Shown one piece after another: positions 8,986-17,951 of a DNA stretch of 64,000 nt. Source of the stretch: Curtobacterium salicis (GTDB lineage Bacteria > Actinomycetota > Actinomycetes > Actinomycetales > Microbacteriaceae); assembly GCF_011759505.1 (NCBI RefSeq), contig NZ_JAAOYO010000006.1, positions 1-64,000 of the forward strand, given 5' to 3'. Made by a program: the position numbers and the translations under genes. Within the stretch, counting starts at the first letter, position 1, and each line of letters opens with the position of its first letter. The notes beneath the pieces were generated by a model. The model had not been told where the DNA came from and ran no database searches. It saw only the letters and a list, made by a program, of their open reading frames with translations.

Positions 8986-9785
8986 GCGAGGACCCGCTGC
9001 AGGAACTGCCGCGTGCGGGCCTCCCGGGGCGACCCGAGCACCTGCTCGACGGGACCCTGCTCGATGATCCCGGCGTCGGCCATGAAGACCACGCGGTCGG
9101 CGACCTCGCGTGCGAAGGCGATCTCGTGGGTCACCACGAGCATCGTCATGCCGTCGCGGGCGAGGTCGCTCATCACCGTGAGGACCTCGCCGACGAGCTC
9201 CGGGTCGAGTGCTGAGGTCGGCTCGTCGAACAGCAGGAACAGCGGCTTCATCGCGACCGCACGGGCTATCGCCACGCGCTGCCGCTGACCGCCGGACAGC
9301 TGCCCCGGGTAGGCGTCGACCTTGTCACCGAGACCGACGCGTTCCAGGATCTCGACCGCTTCGGCGCGGACCTGCTTCGCCGGACGACGCTGGACGCGCG
9401 TCGGACCCTCCATCACGTTGCCGAGCACGGTGAGGTGCGGGAACAGATTGAAGTGCTGGAACACCATGCCGGTCTTCGCCCGCTGGGCCGACAGGCGGCG
9501 CTCGCTCAGCTCGTGCAGCCTGCCGTCCCGCAGCTCGAAGCCCATCGGCGTGCCGTCGACCCACACCTCGCCGGTGTCGGGCTCCTCGAGTCGGTTCAGT
9601 GTGCGGAGAAAGGTCGACTTCCCCGCACCGGACGGACCGATGATGCAGACGACTTCGCCGCTGTGCACAGTGAGCGACACGTCACGCAGCACCTCGTGGG
9701 AGCCGTAGGACTTGCCGATGCCGATCGCCTCGAGGACCGCCTTCCGCCCGGGAGCGGACGTCGCGTCGGTGTGGGTCGTGGTCAC
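8982..9785 (-). CDS. Polar amino-acid ABC transporter, ATP-binding protein
   Basis: This 267-residue ATPase is of the HisP/GlnQ/ArtP type. Walker A is GPSGAGKST (about residue 50), the Q-loop is in [15 protein letters not shown], the signature is LSGGQRQR, Walker B is [13 protein letters not shown] and the switch histidine is in VVTHE. The start is GTG at 9785, overlapping the permease stop by four bases; upstream codons in the same frame are out-of-frame reading of the permease. It powers the permease and binding protein encoded directly upstream. The specificity belongs to the importers of polar amino acids. Confidence 0.92.
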   Translation of the reverse strand: MTTTHTDATSAPGRKAVLEAIGIGKSYGSHEVLRDVSLTVHSGEVVCIIGPSGAGKSTFLRTLNRLEEPDTGEVWVDGTPMGFELRDGRLHELSERRLSAQRAKTGMVFQHFNLFPHLTVLGNVMEGPTRVQRRPAKQVRAEAVEILERVGLGDKVDAYPGQLSGGQRQRVAIARAVAMKPLFLLFDEPTSALDPELVGEVLTVMSDLARDGMTMLVVTHEIAFAREVADRVVFMADAGIIEQGPVEQVLGSPREARTRQFLQRVLA

Positions 9786-10762
9786 GGGGTGCTCCTGACG
9801 AGGGGCGCACGCCCCAGATCGGCGGCCACCTTGCGCCGCAGGGACCGGGGATTCGTCGGTCCGCCGGGACGCCGGTCCTGACGGTCGAACCCGCGTTCGA
9901 GGTAGTACTGACCGACGCTGGCGACGCTCACGATGACCATGTACCAGATGGCGGCCGCGATGAGGGTCTCCATGACCTGCAGGTTGAACGAGGAGATGTT
10001 GTTCGCGGCCTTGATGAGCTCGAGGTACCCGATCACCGACGCCATCGCCGTGCCCTTGAGCATGTTGATGAAGTCGTTGCCGGTCGGCGGGATGATGATC
10101 CGCATCGCCTGGGGCAGCACGATTCGGCTCATCCGCTGCATCGGGGTCTGTCCGATCGACTGAGCGGCCTCGATCTGCCCGCGGTCGACGCTCTTCAGAC
10201 CCGCTCGGACGATCTCCGCCATGTAGGCGCTCTCGTTCAAGGCAAGGCCGAGGAACGCGGCAACGAACGTGGTCATCACGGCGTTCGTGCTGACGTCCAC
10301 GAACGTCACGTCGGTGAGGGGGATCCCGATCTGCAGCCGCGGGAAGATCAGCGCCAGGTTGTACCAGAGCAGGATCTGGAGCAGGACCGGCAGGCCGCGG
10401 AACAACCACGTGTAGGCGGCGGCGAACGCCTGGGCGACCGGGTTCTTCGAGATGCGCATGAGTGCGATCACGATGCCGATCACGACGGCACTGGCCTGCG
10501 CCACCACGGCGAGCACGATCGTACCGACGAGCCCCTTCAGGATGATCGGTGAGACCAGGTAGTAGGGGATGTCGCCGTACGAGATGTTGCCCTGCGCCGC
10601 GCCCAGGACGAGCGCGACGAGCAGCACCACGATGACGACCGCGCTGATCCAACGGCCCCAGTGCTTCACCCGCACCTGGGGCAGGAGCTCGCGCTGCGGC
10701 CCGGCAGTGTCCGCCACGAGCGCGTCGGCGCTGGCGGGTCGGTCAGGAGTGGACACCGTCAC
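9782..10762 (-). CDS. Polar amino-acid ABC transporter, permease
   Basis: This 326-residue inner-membrane permease belongs to the HisMQ/GlnP group. It has a first membrane helix at about residues 37-58 and further helices after residue 75. The EAA loop that contacts the ATPase reads [20 protein letters not shown]. The N-terminus is extended by about 30 hydrophilic residues and the C-terminus by a basic tail. It is a single permease gene, so it probably works as a homodimer. GTG at 10762 overlaps the binding-protein stop by four bases. Confidence 0.9.
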   Translation of the reverse strand: MTVSTPDRPASADALVADTAGPQRELLPQVRVKHWGRWISAVVIVVLLVALVLGAAQGNISYGDIPYYLVSPIILKGLVGTIVLAVVAQASAVVIGIVIALMRISKNPVAQAFAAAYTWLFRGLPVLLQILLWYNLALIFPRLQIGIPLTDVTFVDVSTNAVMTTFVAAFLGLALNESAYMAEIVRAGLKSVDRGQIEAAQSIGQTPMQRMSRIVLPQAMRIIIPPTGNDFINMLKGTAMASVIGYLELIKAANNISSFNLQVMETLIAAAIWYMVIVSVASVGQYYLERGFDRQDRRPGGPTNPRSLRRKVAADLGRAPLVRSTP

Positions 10763-11724
10763 TTGCCTCCGTTGACGACGGCCTTCGACACGCTGCCCGA
10801 GGTGATGCCCCAGGCGTCGAGGACCTTGCCGTAGGTGCCGTCGTCGATGAGCGAGTCGAGCCCCTTCGCGATGGCGTCGCGGAGTTCCGCGTCGTCCTTG
10901 TTCACGCCGATGCCGTACGGCGCACCGTCGATGACGTCACCCGGCACCACCTCGAACGCCTTGCCGTCCTGCGTGGTCTTCGAGATGTAGACCGCGCTCG
11001 GCAGGTCGTTGACGATGGCGTCGATACGGCCGGTGCGCAGCTGGGTCTGGTTCTGGCTGTCGCTGTCGGTCACGGTGACCTTCAGCGCGTCCTTGCCGTC
11101 GGCCGTGCACTGCTTGCTGGTGGCCTCGGCGAACTCCTGCTGGCTCGTACCGGTGACCACCGCGATCGACTTCCCGCACAGCCCGTCCGGCCCGGTGATC
11201 TTCGCCGGGTTCCCCTTCTGCACCATGAGCGTGATCCCCGAGGTGAGGTAGTCGACGAAGTCGATCGCCTTCTGCCGCTCGGCGGTGTCGTTCATCGCCG
11301 CGATGGTGACGTCGATACGCCCGGACTGGAGGCTCGTGATGAGCGACCCGAAGTCCTGGTTCTTGTACTCCACGTCGAGCCCGAGCTTCTTCGCGACCGC
11401 GGTGATGAGGTCGTGGTCGGAACCGATGACCGTGGAGCCGTCGGCCGCGTAGAAGTTGTTCGGCGCGGACTGGACGAATGACCCGACGGCCAGCGTGCCC
11501 TTCTTCGCGATGTCGCTCGGGACGCTGCTCGCGAGCGCGTCGTCCTCCTTCACGCCCGCGAGGAGCGATGTCGTGTCCGGGATCGTCGACGATGCCCCAC
11601 CGGACGATGTCTCGCCGGGCTGCGGGGCACTCGGCCCGCCACCGCACGCGGAAAGCGTGAGTGCGAGGACCGCGCCGGTGGCGACGGCTCCCCAGACGGC
11701 GGGGCGGATGCGGGGTCGGGTCAT
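10759..11724 (-). CDS. Polar amino-acid ABC transporter, substrate-binding lipoprotein
   Basis: This 321-residue protein is a secreted solute-binding lipoprotein. The signal peptide ends in a lipobox (TLSACGGG), so the mature Cys would be lipid-anchored. The body is a family-3 binding protein for polar amino acids: KKGTLAVGSFVQSAPNNFY, then DHDLITAVAKKLGLDVEY and the IDVTIAAMNDTAERQKAIDF hallmark. ATG at 11724 has GAAAGG nine bases upstream, and is preferred to GTG at 11733. It is the first gene of a five-gene operon (binding protein, permease, ATPase, PLP enzyme, RidA). A clear GATAAT -10 box lies upstream. Confidence 0.92.
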   Translation of the reverse strand: MTRPRIRPAVWGAVATGAVLALTLSACGGGPSAPQPGETSSGGASSTIPDTTSLLAGVKEDDALASSVPSDIAKKGTLAVGSFVQSAPNNFYAADGSTVIGSDHDLITAVAKKLGLDVEYKNQDFGSLITSLQSGRIDVTIAAMNDTAERQKAIDFVDYLTSGITLMVQKGNPAKITGPDGLCGKSIAVVTGTSQQEFAEATSKQCTADGKDALKVTVTDSDSQNQTQLRTGRIDAIVNDLPSAVYISKTTQDGKAFEVVPGDVIDGAPYGIGVNKDDAELRDAIAKGLDSLIDDGTYGKVLDAWGITSGSVSKAVVNGGK

Positions 11725-11792
11725 GGGTGGCACCTTTCATGAACGTCGTCGGTCATCGGAAGTTAGCCGATTCCTCAGGTGGCTGAGAGGAA

Positions 11793-11798
11793 ATTATC
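11793..11798 (-). promoter_or_regulatory. -10 box of the amino-acid uptake operon
   Basis: The minus strand reads GATAAT within an AT-rich island, about 70 bases upstream of the binding-protein ATG. A CTCAG-gtgg-CTGAG inverted repeat lies just downstream (11774-11787) and could be an operator for the divergent regulator. No convincing -35 is visible. Confidence 0.45.
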
Positions 11799-11903
11799 AC
11801 ACTGCGAGATACTTGTTACACACGGGTGACCTCGGAGGCGTTGGACGCCGTCGGCCACCGGCTGGCAACATCGAGTCCCGTGCGACACGACATGGAGGTG
11901 GTC

Positions 11904-12635
11904 ATGAGCAGACCGACCAGCACGACCGTCGTTGACGACAGCCGCGTCCTCCGCCCCGAATTCCTGCCGTACTTGCCCGTGATGGACTTCTTGGCCGAGC
12001 TGCTCGGGCCACGTTCTGAGGTCGTCCTGCACGACACCAGTGACCTCAGCCGCTCGATCGTGGCGCTGACGAACGGCCACGTCAGCGGCCGCTCGGTCGG
12101 CGGCCCGGCCACGGACCTCGTCCTCAAGGTGTTGCAGAACCACGAGCACGAAGACCAGGACTTCCTGGCGAACTACCGAGCGGTATCCCGGGCCGGTGGC
12201 ACCTTCCGGTCGTCCACGTTCTTCATCCGCGACGCCGGGGCGAACGTCGTCGGCATGCTCTGCGTCAACATCGACGACGAGCCACTCACCCGAGCGCGCG
12301 ATCTGCTCACCGCGATCACCGCCACCACCGGACTGGTCAAAGGCGCGTCGTCAGGAGACGATTCCGCCACAGCTGGCGCACGGGACCCGGTGACGGAGCG
12401 GCTGAGCACCACCGTCGACGAGCTCGCCCTGGACGGGGTCCAGCGGATCATCGCCGCGCAGGGGGTCGACCCTCATCGCATGACGTCGGACGAGAAGATC
12501 GCGACGGTGCGGGACCTCGACCGTGCGGGGGTCTTCCTCCTCAAGGGTGCCGTGGCACAGGTCGCAAGTCACCTCCACGTCTCCGAACCCACCGTGTACC
12601 GCTACCACCAAGCAGTCCGCCGTGAGAAGCGCTGA
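11904..12635 (+). CDS. YheO/DauR-type transcriptional regulator (PAS + HTH)
   Basis: This 243-residue protein has the two-domain layout of the YheO family. An N-terminal PAS-like YheO domain spans about residues 20-130 (LPVMDFLAELLGPRSEVVLH and FIRDAGANVVGMLCVNID), and a C-terminal DauR-like HTH lies at about 180-243 (KGAVAQVASHLHVSEPTVYR). DauR controls D-arginine catabolism in Pseudomonas, so a role in sensing an amino acid fits its position divergent from an amino-acid uptake and catabolism operon. The start at 11904 has GGAGG five bases upstream; an earlier in-frame GTG at 11826 has no such support. The effector is unknown. Confidence 0.87.
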   Translation: MSRPTSTTVVDDSRVLRPEFLPYLPVMDFLAELLGPRSEVVLHDTSDLSRSIVALTNGHVSGRSVGGPATDLVLKVLQNHEHEDQDFLANYRAVSRAGGTFRSSTFFIRDAGANVVGMLCVNIDDEPLTRARDLLTAITATTGLVKGASSGDDSATAGARDPVTERLSTTVDELALDGVQRIIAAQGVDPHRMTSDEKIATVRDLDRAGVFLLKGAVAQVASHLHVSEPTVYRYHQAVRREKR

Positions 12636-12874
12636 GAGCAGGGTGCATCTGCCTCTGGCTCTGCCTCGAGCACAAGATCGGCGCGGTCGAGTCCGGGGAC
12701 GGCGACGTCCTCCGCTCCCTCGAACAGCCTGCGTCGGCCGGTGTCGTGGCGACGCGGACCGCGGAGCTCTTCGGGTGCGTAGCGTTCGAGGCCCCGTCAA
12801 CGGGGGCGCCTCGGGTGGTTCGCTAGCGAGCCGCACCAAGGTCCAGATCGTCACCGCCCCCGCACGACCTCCGG

Positions 12875-13867
12875 TCACCGCGCGCAGGAGGTCCGACCCA
12901 GCCCGAACAAGCGGATGGTCGTGATCCGGACCGTGCTGTTGGAGGTGGCGGTCCACGAGTCCGTGAGGTCCGTCCGGACCCCGATGGTCGACGTCTTCCA
13001 CTGGAAGAAGTCGGACGCACGCAGCGCGACCTGGGCGGCGTCGGGGCCGGTCGTGATGCCGCTCGCGACGCCGTCGACCAGGATCGAGAAGCGTTCCGGG
13101 GCGACGCCGGTCGGTGTCCAGCCGATCGTCACCCCGCTGCCGGAGTCCGTGCAGGTCAGTCCGGTCACGGGACGCGCGACCGCGGTCGCCAGTGCGCTGA
13201 CCGGGGTGGTCGTGGTCGCCCCGAACGCGGCTGCCGCAGCGGGTGCGGGCAGGGCGATGCCGACGACGGCCGACAGGACGGCGACGACGACCGCCCGGGT
13301 CCGTGTCCGGGTGGAGCGGCCGGCTCGGTGCCGACCCCGGCGCCCGAGCGGTGCGTCCGGGGTCGAGGCGCCGGACGGCACGGGCGGCAGCACCGCCAGG
13401 CCGACGAGCAGGGTGATCGCGAGCGCCAGGACCACCAGACGGTCGACGCGGTGTTCGGCGAGCCAGACGACCGGCGTCCCGACCAGGGGGACGCGCAGGT
13501 AGCCGACGCCGACCACGGCGGTGCGTCGGACGGTGCTCGAGTCGTCGGCCGGGTTCGCGTCCCCCTTCGTGACCAGGGCGCCGTCGGCGTCCACCTGGTG
13601 GAGGCGGTGGAGGCGCAGGACGCCGGCGTGGTCCGGGTCCGGGAAGAGCAGGACCTGGCCGGCACGGATCTGGGAGGTCGGGACGGGGCGGCTGACGACG
13701 ACGTCTCCGGGCACCAGTGACGGCTGCATGGAGCCGGTCATCACCGTGGTGCTGTGCCATCCGAGTGCCAGCGGTGCGACGCCCCAGATGGCGACGCCGA
13801 CGAGGGCGGCGACCAGGCCACGTGCGACGAGCACCGCCGTGAAGCGGAGCCAGGACGACGAACGCAT
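12875..13867 (-). CDS. SipW-type signal peptidase I with C-terminal secreted domain
   Basis: This 330-residue protein starts with a membrane helix (about 10-30) followed by the S26 catalytic serine at residue 46 in TVMTGSMQPSL and PGDVVVSRPV. In place of the usual lysine there is a histidine box (LRLHRLHQV), as in the ER-type/SipW peptidases, and GDANPADD follows. A second helix lies at about 155-175, where such enzymes normally end. Here the frame continues through a basic stretch, a third hydrophobic segment that looks like a signal peptide ending APAAAAA, and about 110 residues with a fibronectin-III-like flavour (GVTIGWTPTG, DSWTATSNST). It probably processes the adjacent SipW-dependent protein. 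The extension is unusual. Confidence 0.8.
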   Translation of the reverse strand: MRSSSWLRFTAVLVARGLVAALVGVAIWGVAPLALGWHSTTVMTGSMQPSLVPGDVVVSRPVPTSQIRAGQVLLFPDPDHAGVLRLHRLHQVDADGALVTKGDANPADDSSTVRRTAVVGVGYLRVPLVGTPVVWLAEHRVDRLVVLALAITLLVGLAVLPPVPSGASTPDAPLGRRGRHRAGRSTRTRTRAVVVAVLSAVVGIALPAPAAAAAFGATTTTPVSALATAVARPVTGLTCTDSGSGVTIGWTPTGVAPERFSILVDGVASGITTGPDAAQVALRASDFFQWKTSTIGVRTDLTDSWTATSNSTVRITTIRLFGLGRTSCAR

Positions 13868-13908
13868 CGCGATCCTCCTGTCCGGGCCGGGGCCCCTCGG
13901 TGCGGGGA

Positions 13909-14511
13909 CTACAGGTTCTGTGCTTCCCAGGTGAAGCCGAGTCCGGCGGTGGCGCCCATCAGGGAGGCGGGGGCGTCGGGGGAGACCGTGTAGGTGATCT
14001 GGAAGGTGCGCGACTCGGGCTTGGCGCCGGTCGTCTTCCACGTACCGACACCGTTGGCGTAGTTGGTCCGCGTCGACGCGAAGGTGGCGAGGGAGTCGTC
14101 GTACAGGGTCCCGTCGGCACCCGCTGCGGGGGTGAAGCCGGCGCAGGTCCCGTACCCACCACCGGACCCCTGCTTCACCTGGAGCGACACGTACGAGGCG
14201 AGGGCCTTGGTCTGCGTGACGTGGGTGGCGTAGAGCCGCACTGCGCTGGGCAGGCTGCCGTCGGACGTCACCGCGATGCAGTTGGCGCCGGTAGAGCCGG
14301 GCTTGAGGTTCGCGGCCGAGAAGAGCGCGGCGTTCGACGCGTCGTTGGTCAGCGAGACGGAGCCCATCGACCAGTTGTCGGTCCCGTCCGAGGACGTCGC
14401 GGAGAAGGCGGAGTAGCTGGCCGTCGAGACCGCGACGCCGGCGGCGAGGAGCGCGGCGGGGATCACGGCGAGGGTGCCGATGCGAGCGAGGGTGCGGGTG
14501 GGGCGGCGCAT
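13909..14511 (-). CDS. SipW-dependent secreted protein (TasA/camelysin-like)
   Basis: This 200-residue exported protein has an N-terminal membrane-type signal (LARIGTLAVIPAALLAAGVA) followed by the pattern STASYSAFSATSSDGTDNW typical of TasA/camelysin-type proteins that need a SipW peptidase. The rest is Ser/Thr/Gly-rich beta structure with two cysteines that could form a disulfide. The family makes surface fibres or matrix components in Bacillus; the function here is unknown. The peptidase gene lies 41 bases downstream on the same strand, supporting a dedicated substrate-enzyme pair. It is divergent from a MarR gene with palindromic sites between them. Confidence 0.8.
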   Translation of the reverse strand: MRRPTRTLARIGTLAVIPAALLAAGVAVSTASYSAFSATSSDGTDNWSMGSVSLTNDASNAALFSAANLKPGSTGANCIAVTSDGSLPSAVRLYATHVTQTKALASYVSLQVKQGSGGGYGTCAGFTPAAGADGTLYDDSLATFASTRTNYANGVGTWKTTGAKPESRTFQITYTVSPDAPASLMGATAGLGFTWEAQNL

Positions 14512-14538
14512 GACTTGGAGTCCATCCTGATCGGAACA

Positions 14539-14583
14539 CCTCGAAATTCGAGGCAACTGAGACCATACGCCTCGAAAAACGAG
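14539..14583. promoter_or_regulatory. Two related palindromes between secreted protein and MarR
   Basis: Site one (14539-14553) is CCTCGAA-A-TTCGAGG, perfect seven-base arms around one base. Site two (14571-14583) is CTCG-AAAAA-CGAG, sharing the CCTCGAA half. They lie between the TasA-like gene and the MarR start and are plausible MarR operators controlling both. Confidence 0.55.
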
Positions 14584-14626
14584 TTTGTCAATCTTCGTGC
14601 TGAACGGAATCGGTTATGCTCAGATC

Positions 14627-15112
14627 GTGACTGCTTCCGGACCGCCTCCTGCGCCGCGTGACGCGGACCGCCTGTTGGACGAGGCCGTCGCGACCTTCTA
14701 CGGCGCTCAGCTCGAGCACGCGCATCTCATGCAGCACCTCGCCGTCGGGCACGACCTCAACCCGGTCGACCTCCGCGCGCTGCAGTACCTCGGCGCGATC
14801 GACGACGACCGCACCCCGAAGGAACTCGGCGGGTACCTGGAGATGGGGACCGGGGCGGTCACGGCGCTGCTCGACCGGTTGACGCGACAGGGGCTGCTGG
14901 CCCGGGTCCGGAACCCCGACGACCGCCGCAGCGTCCGCATCGAACTGACCGCCGACGGCTTCGCGGTCGTCGGGACCCTGCGAGCCGCCTACCGGCGGGT
15001 GCTCGAGCAGGCCGTCCCGCTCGAGTCCGTCCAGCTGTTCACGGACTTCACGGACCGGATGGCAGCGGCGCTCCGAGCCGCCGCCCTGCCGGAAGCGGAC
15101 CCCGAGCGCTGA
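14627..15112 (+). CDS. MarR-family transcriptional regulator
   Basis: This 161-residue winged-helix regulator has the MarR core: recognition region RTPKELGGYLEMGTGAVTAL and wing LLARVRNPDDRRSVRIELT. The GTG at 14627 lies six bases after TATGCT, indicating a leaderless start; the in-frame TTG at 14585 has no such support. It is divergent from the SipW/TasA-like pair across two palindromes, so it may regulate surface-protein production as well as itself. The ligand is unknown. Confidence 0.87.
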   Translation: MTASGPPPAPRDADRLLDEAVATFYGAQLEHAHLMQHLAVGHDLNPVDLRALQYLGAIDDDRTPKELGGYLEMGTGAVTALLDRLTRQGLLARVRNPDDRRSVRIELTADGFAVVGTLRAAYRRVLEQAVPLESVQLFTDFTDRMAAALRAAALPEADPER

Positions 15113-15151
15113 CGCTCGCTGCCCGTCGGTGCCGGACGGCAGACTGGGCGC

Positions 15152-15817
15152 ATGGCACGGAAGACCGGCGTCACGGCGCCCCGCATCACGCTCACCGAAC
15201 CGACCGATCTCGAGGACTGGACGCCCGGCCCCGGTGACGTCCTCACCGGCGACCGCATCGAGGGCAAGCGCATCGGCGTCCTCGACCTGTCCGGCGAACG
15301 GCTGCCCGACCTGGAGGTCGAGGAGTGCATCATCGAGACCCTCCGCGCCGGTGACGCCGAGCTGCGCGGCTTCCGGATCCGCGACAGCGTCGTCGAGGTG
15401 CTCGACGCCCCCGTGCTCCGCGCCGTCAGCGGTGCATGGCGGGAGGTCCGGATCGCCGGCGGACGCGTCGGGTCGGCCGAACTGCACGACAGTTCGCTGG
15501 CCAGTGTCGAGTTCGTCGGTCTGAAGCTCGGGTTCGTCAACCTCCGCGCCTCGACGCTGACCGACGTGGTCTTCCGCGACTGCGTCATCGACGAGATCGA
15601 CATCGCCGACGCCCGACTGCTGCGGGTGTCGTTCCCGGGCAGCACCGTCCGAGAGTTCGCCGGAACGAACACCCGCATCGAAGACGTCGACCTGCGGGAC
15701 GTCGACCTCGACCGCCTGGAGCGGCTGGACGGCCTGCGCGGCGCGACGATCGGCGGCGAACAGCTGTTCACGCTCGCCCCCCTGCTCGCCGCCCAGGCCG
15801 GCTACCGGGTCGAGTGA
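15152..15817 (+). CDS. Pentapeptide-repeat-like protein
   Basis: This 221-residue acidic protein has about twenty turns of a right-handed beta-helix pattern, with hydrophobic residues spaced every five positions (for example VLDLSGERLPDLEVEECIIE and LRASTLTDVVFRDCVIDEID). Repeats are degenerate compared with the A(D/N)LXX consensus. The family role is usually unknown; some members mimic DNA or protect gyrase, but nothing here shows that. The ATG comes six bases after CAGACT, suggesting a leaderless mRNA. It overlaps the next gene by four bases, so the two are cotranscribed. Confidence 0.75.
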   Translation: MARKTGVTAPRITLTEPTDLEDWTPGPGDVLTGDRIEGKRIGVLDLSGERLPDLEVEECIIETLRAGDAELRGFRIRDSVVEVLDAPVLRAVSGAWREVRIAGGRVGSAELHDSSLASVEFVGLKLGFVNLRASTLTDVVFRDCVIDEIDIADARLLRVSFPGSTVREFAGTNTRIEDVDLRDVDLDRLERLDGLRGATIGGEQLFTLAPLLAAQAGYRVE

Positions 15818-16251
15818 CCGGCGCGCTCGCACCCACCGACCTGCTCGGCCGGTGGGTGCTGGACCGCACCGTGCAGGACCGGCTCGCCGACCTACGCGGC
15901 ACCGTCACCGGCACGACCGAACTCGCCGCGGTCGACGACGACACGGTGCGCTGGCACGAGACCGGCACGATGGTCCTCGGCGACCGGACGACGCCGGTCT
16001 GGCGAACGCTGACGATCCGGCGCGGCCCGGCGGACGGCCCGGATGGCCCGGTCGGCCGGTGGCGGGTGCACTTCGCCGACGGCCGGCCGTTCCACGACTG
16101 GGTGTGGGGAGCGCCGGTCGAGCACGCCTGCGCCCCCGACGACTACACGGGCCTGCTCGCCGGCACGGCCGAATGGTGGAGCGTCCGCTGGCACGCACGC
16201 GGGCCCGCGAAGGACCTGCTGCTCGCCAGCACCCTCACCCCGCTGCGCTGA
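15814..16251 (+). CDS. DUF6314 family protein
   Basis: This 145-residue protein matches my recollection of DUF6314: LLGRWVLDRTVQDR at the N-terminus, a central WHETGTMVLG, then VHFADGRPFHDWVWG, VEHACAPDDYTG and the C-terminal WHARGPAKDLLLAS. It looks like a small lipocalin-like beta barrel and has no signal peptide. No function is established. GTG at 15814 overlaps the stop of the pentapeptide-like gene (GTGA), implying coupling, and its last 17 bases overlap the end of the convergent flavoprotein gene. Confidence 0.75.
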   Translation: MTGALAPTDLLGRWVLDRTVQDRLADLRGTVTGTTELAAVDDDTVRWHETGTMVLGDRTTPVWRTLTIRRGPADGPDGPVGRWRVHFADGRPFHDWVWGAPVEHACAPDDYTGLLAGTAEWWSVRWHARGPAKDLLLASTLTPLR

Positions 16252-17200
16252 CCGCTGCCGCGACGTCCGCCTGCAGCAGGTCGCCGTGCACCGCGGCTCC
16301 GGTCTGCGACCCCGCGGCCGCCGAGGCGACCACGGTGTGCATCGCGTTCGCCGCGTTCCCCGCCGCGTACACGCCGGGCACGTCGGTCCGGCCGAGTGCG
16401 TCGACCGCCAGGACCCGGCCGATCACCGTGCCGTTCACGTCCTGGTCCGCCGGCGTCAGCCCGAGTCCGGCGGCCCACTCGACCCGGGCCTCGACGCGGC
16501 TCGCAGCGGCCAGGGCGTCGAGTCCGACGACGGTGCCGTCCGCCAGCTCCACCCCGGACAGCGCGTCGCCCGCAGAGACCACGCGGACGACGGGGGACTC
16601 GATGACCCTGATACCACGGGCCACGAAACCGGCCAGCACGGTGTCGTCGAGGAGGTCCGGGTCCGCCACGAAGGCCGTGACGTCGTTACTCAGCGCGCGG
16701 AACAGCTGCACCTGGTGTGCCGCCGCCGCCATCGTGACCAGGACACCGATGCGTCGGTCGCGGACCTCCCACCCGTGGCAGAACGGGCAGTGCACGACCC
16801 CGCGGCCCCACTGCTCCGCGAGGCCGGGGACGTCCGGCAGGACGTCGACCGCGCCGCCGGCCACGACCACACGGCGGGCGGCGACGACCTCGCCGGACGC
16901 CAGGGTCAGCCGGAAGCCGACCGGGTCGTCGGCGGTGGCGGGCGAGGCGGACGCGGCCACGATCCTCCCGTCCGTCACGGTGACCCCGTACCGGGCGACC
17001 TCCTGCCGTCCGACCCGGACCAGGTCGCGTGGTGCGGTGCCCTCCTGCCCCAGCAGGTTGTGCACGCCCTCGGCGCGGGCGTTGCGGGGTCCACCCGCGT
17101 CGACGACCAGGACGGAGCGACGCGAGCGCCCCAGGATGAGCGCGGCGGACAGGCCGGCGGGGCCGCCGCCGACGACGATGACGTCGAAGTGTTCAGACAT
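16235..17200 (-). CDS. Thioredoxin-reductase-like FAD/NAD(P) oxidoreductase
   Basis: This 321-residue flavoprotein binds FAD through VVGGGPAGLSAALILGRS at the N-terminus and again through the C-terminal GVYAAGNAANAMHTVVASAA region. A CPFC redox pair lies in VVHCPFCHGWEVRDRR (about residue 140), so it may pass electrons to a thiol partner. The NAD(P) domain lacks a canonical GxGxxA motif (the region reads IGVLVTMAAAAHQ), which is typical of the single-subunit low-molecular flavin disulfide reductases of this branch. It is divergent from an XRE-cupin regulator 66 bases away, a common pairing in actinobacteria, and probably under its control. The electron acceptor is unknown. Confidence 0.85.
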   Translation of the reverse strand: MSEHFDVIVVGGGPAGLSAALILGRSRRSVLVVDAGGPRNARAEGVHNLLGQEGTAPRDLVRVGRQEVARYGVTVTDGRIVAASASPATADDPVGFRLTLASGEVVAARRVVVAGGAVDVLPDVPGLAEQWGRGVVHCPFCHGWEVRDRRIGVLVTMAAAAHQVQLFRALSNDVTAFVADPDLLDDTVLAGFVARGIRVIESPVVRVVSAGDALSGVELADGTVVGLDALAAASRVEARVEWAAGLGLTPADQDVNGTVIGRVLAVDALGRTDVPGVYAAGNAANAMHTVVASAAAGSQTGAAVHGDLLQADVAAAVSAAG

Positions 17201-17266
17201 GCGGTGATCCTCGGTCGTCCGGAACCAGAACGGCAAGTGCTGTTGCTGGTGTGGCAAGATCACCGC

Positions 17267-17893
17267 ATGACATCCACACGGGAGGCACGCCCCACCGAAC
17301 CGACGACGGCCGACGTCGTCGACGCGGTCGGCCCACGACTCCGCGCGCTCCGCACGCGGCAGGACGTCACACTCGCCGCCCTCGCGGAGCGCACCGGCAT
17401 CTCGGTGAGCACCCTGTCGCGGCTGGAGTCCGGGCAGCGGAAGCCCACCCTGGAACTGCTGTTGCCGCTGGCGCGGGCGTACCAGGTGCCGCTCGACGAC
17501 CTCGTCGGGGCGCCACCGACCGGGGACCCGCGCGTGCACCTCAAGCCGGAACGGCACGGTCGACGCGTGGTGATCCCGCTGACGAAGCGGACCGGGGGAG
17601 TGCGGTCGTTCAAGCAGCTCATCGAACCGAACGACCACGGCTCGGACACGACGCTGAAGACCCACGAGGGCTACGAGTGGCTCTACGTGCTCTCCGGTCG
17701 GCTCCGACTGGCGCTCGGGGACGAGGTGTTCGACCTCGGTCCGGGCGAGGTCGCGGAGTTCGACACCCACACCCCGCACTGGGTCGGCAACGTCTCGCAG
17801 CAGGTCACCGAGGTGCTCTGCCTGTACGGGCCGCAGGGCGAGCGGGCGCACGTGCGGTCCAAGCCCGCGCCGCGGACCACCGGCCGACCCTGA
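17267..17893 (+). CDS. XRE-family regulator with cupin domain
   Basis: This 208-residue regulator has an N-terminal HTH_3 domain at about residues 22-80 (RQDVTLAALAERTGISVSTL, then SRLESGQRKPTLELLLPLA) and a C-terminal cupin_2 fold at about 125-190 (HEGYEWLYVLSGRLRLALGD, LGPGEVAEFDTHTPHW). The cupin likely senses a small ligand or metal. ATG at 17267 lies six bases after CAAGAT, consistent with a leaderless start. It is divergent from the flavoprotein and probably represses it and itself. Confidence 0.87.
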   Translation: MTSTREARPTEPTTADVVDAVGPRLRALRTRQDVTLAALAERTGISVSTLSRLESGQRKPTLELLLPLARAYQVPLDDLVGAPPTGDPRVHLKPERHGRRVVIPLTKRTGGVRSFKQLIEPNDHGSDTTLKTHEGYEWLYVLSGRLRLALGDEVFDLGPGEVAEFDTHTPHWVGNVSQQVTEVLCLYGPQGERAHVRSKPAPRTTGRP

Positions 17894-17951
17894 GCTGCGG
17901 CCCACCGCGGGCACCGAGCAGCTCCGGCCGCGGCGGCCTACCGTGGCCGGC

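Noticed and set aside
12649-12830. A minus-strand frame containing LFEGAEDVAVPGLDRADLV
   Set aside because: It is about 55 codons after an in-frame stop, has no start with a ribosome site and no family match I can recall.
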